This document shows, in pieces, positions 31,161 to 31,272 of a stretch of 31,272 nt of DNA (within the stretch, counting starts at the first letter, position 1; each line of letters starts with the position of its first letter). The translations under genes were made by a program, and so were the position numbers. This stretch comes from Scybalocola_A sp900557175 (GTDB lineage Bacteria; Bacillota; Clostridia; Lachnospirales; Lachnospiraceae). The notes under the pieces are model-generated. The model did not search any database. It worked only from the letters and a program-made list of their open reading frames with translations, and was not told the origin of the DNA. The stretch spans positions 1 to 31,272 of the forward strand of contig CALADH010000019.1 in assembly GCA_937890745.1 (NCBI GenBank), given 5' to 3'.

Positions 31161-31272
31161 TCACACTGCTTGACTTTGTGGCAAAGAGATAAATACTTTG
31201 TGTATAAATTATATATATCTTTTTGACTATCTTTTTATATCTTCTTAAATGTCCGCAAAGCCTTATTTTATC
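31161..31272. other. AT-rich window end with no supported gene
   Basis: The last ~110 nt are highly AT-rich (ATATATA runs) with scattered -10-like sequences on both strands. No gene, repeat or RNA was supported. Confidence 0.5.

Noticed and set aside
1..31272. tRNA, rRNA, CRISPR array, insertion sequence, attachment site or replication origin
   Set aside because: No tRNA-like cloverleaf ends, repeat-spacer pattern, terminal inverted repeats with transposase, integrase gene, or DnaA-box cluster was seen on inspection.

Overview
The window reads as a chromosomal segment of a low-to-mid GC Gram-positive anaerobe, most likely a Clostridia/Lachnospiraceae gut species. This is inferred from strong GGAGG ribosome sites, sigma-A type promoters (TTGACT/TATAAT, TATACT), OFA-type MFS and LacI/LysR regulators, class III-like PFK, BKACE and small CoA-transferase subunits, and lipoproteins with short Firmicute signal peptides. 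No rRNA, tRNA, CRISPR array or intact insertion sequence was seen.

Region A (1-10753) looks like one catabolic regulon for an organic acid, lactone or cyclic ketone. A partial thiolase, a carnitine-dehydrogenase-like 3-hydroxyacid dehydrogenase and an SDR form one operon. It converges on a phosphotriesterase-like lactonase, which is divergent from an OFA-type MFS transporter. Next come a crotonase-fold protein resembling 6-oxocamphor hydrolase, a BKACE (beta-keto acid cleavage enzyme), a LysR regulator, a two-subunit acetoacetate-type CoA-transferase and a DUF362 iron-sulfur candidate. The parts close into a loop. A 3-hydroxyacid is oxidised to a beta-keto acid; BKACE plus acetyl-CoA yields a shorter acyl-CoA and acetoacetate; CoA-transferase and thiolase return acetyl-CoA. 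The lactonase and the retro-Claisen-like hydrolase would open a ring upstream of the loop. The MFS and BKACE promoters share an AATTTCCAAT box exactly 16 nt before TATACTTTT, and the MFS copy is one arm of a large inverted repeat.

Between A and B (10755-11045) lies a small gene with a ribosome site whose frame is interrupted by one in-frame TGA. It is followed by a textbook promoter and a P-loop kinase with an extra N-terminal domain (11129-12193).

Region B (12242-25168) is a LacI-controlled sugar-phosphate or amino-sugar catabolic cluster. It holds LacI (minus strand), a PFK-family kinase, a TIM paralogue, a LarA-type (nickel-pincer) epimerase, a TauABC/SsuABC-type importer, two class II aldolases, a SIS-domain isomerase, a NagB-like deaminase and a NagA-like deacetylase. 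CAAACGTTTG operators lie at nearly constant distance upstream of three or four promoters, including that of the region-B importer and the upstream kinase. Several enzymes carry altered active-site residues, which suggests the substrate is not plain GlcNAc.

Region C (25182-29870) starts after a strong terminator and is a separate three-gene unit. Two unrecognised proteins precede a protein kinase fused to a STAND/NB-ARC NTPase. The kinase gene breaks off at about 28180, where it runs out of frame into a 5'-truncated AAA-ATPase/PD-(D/E)XK gene.

Region D (29874-31272) is decaying. It contains a minus-strand NMT1/THI5-like solute-binding lipoprotein gene, frameshifted in its signal peptide by a 4-bp tandem duplication, and a remnant of a RhuM-family gene.
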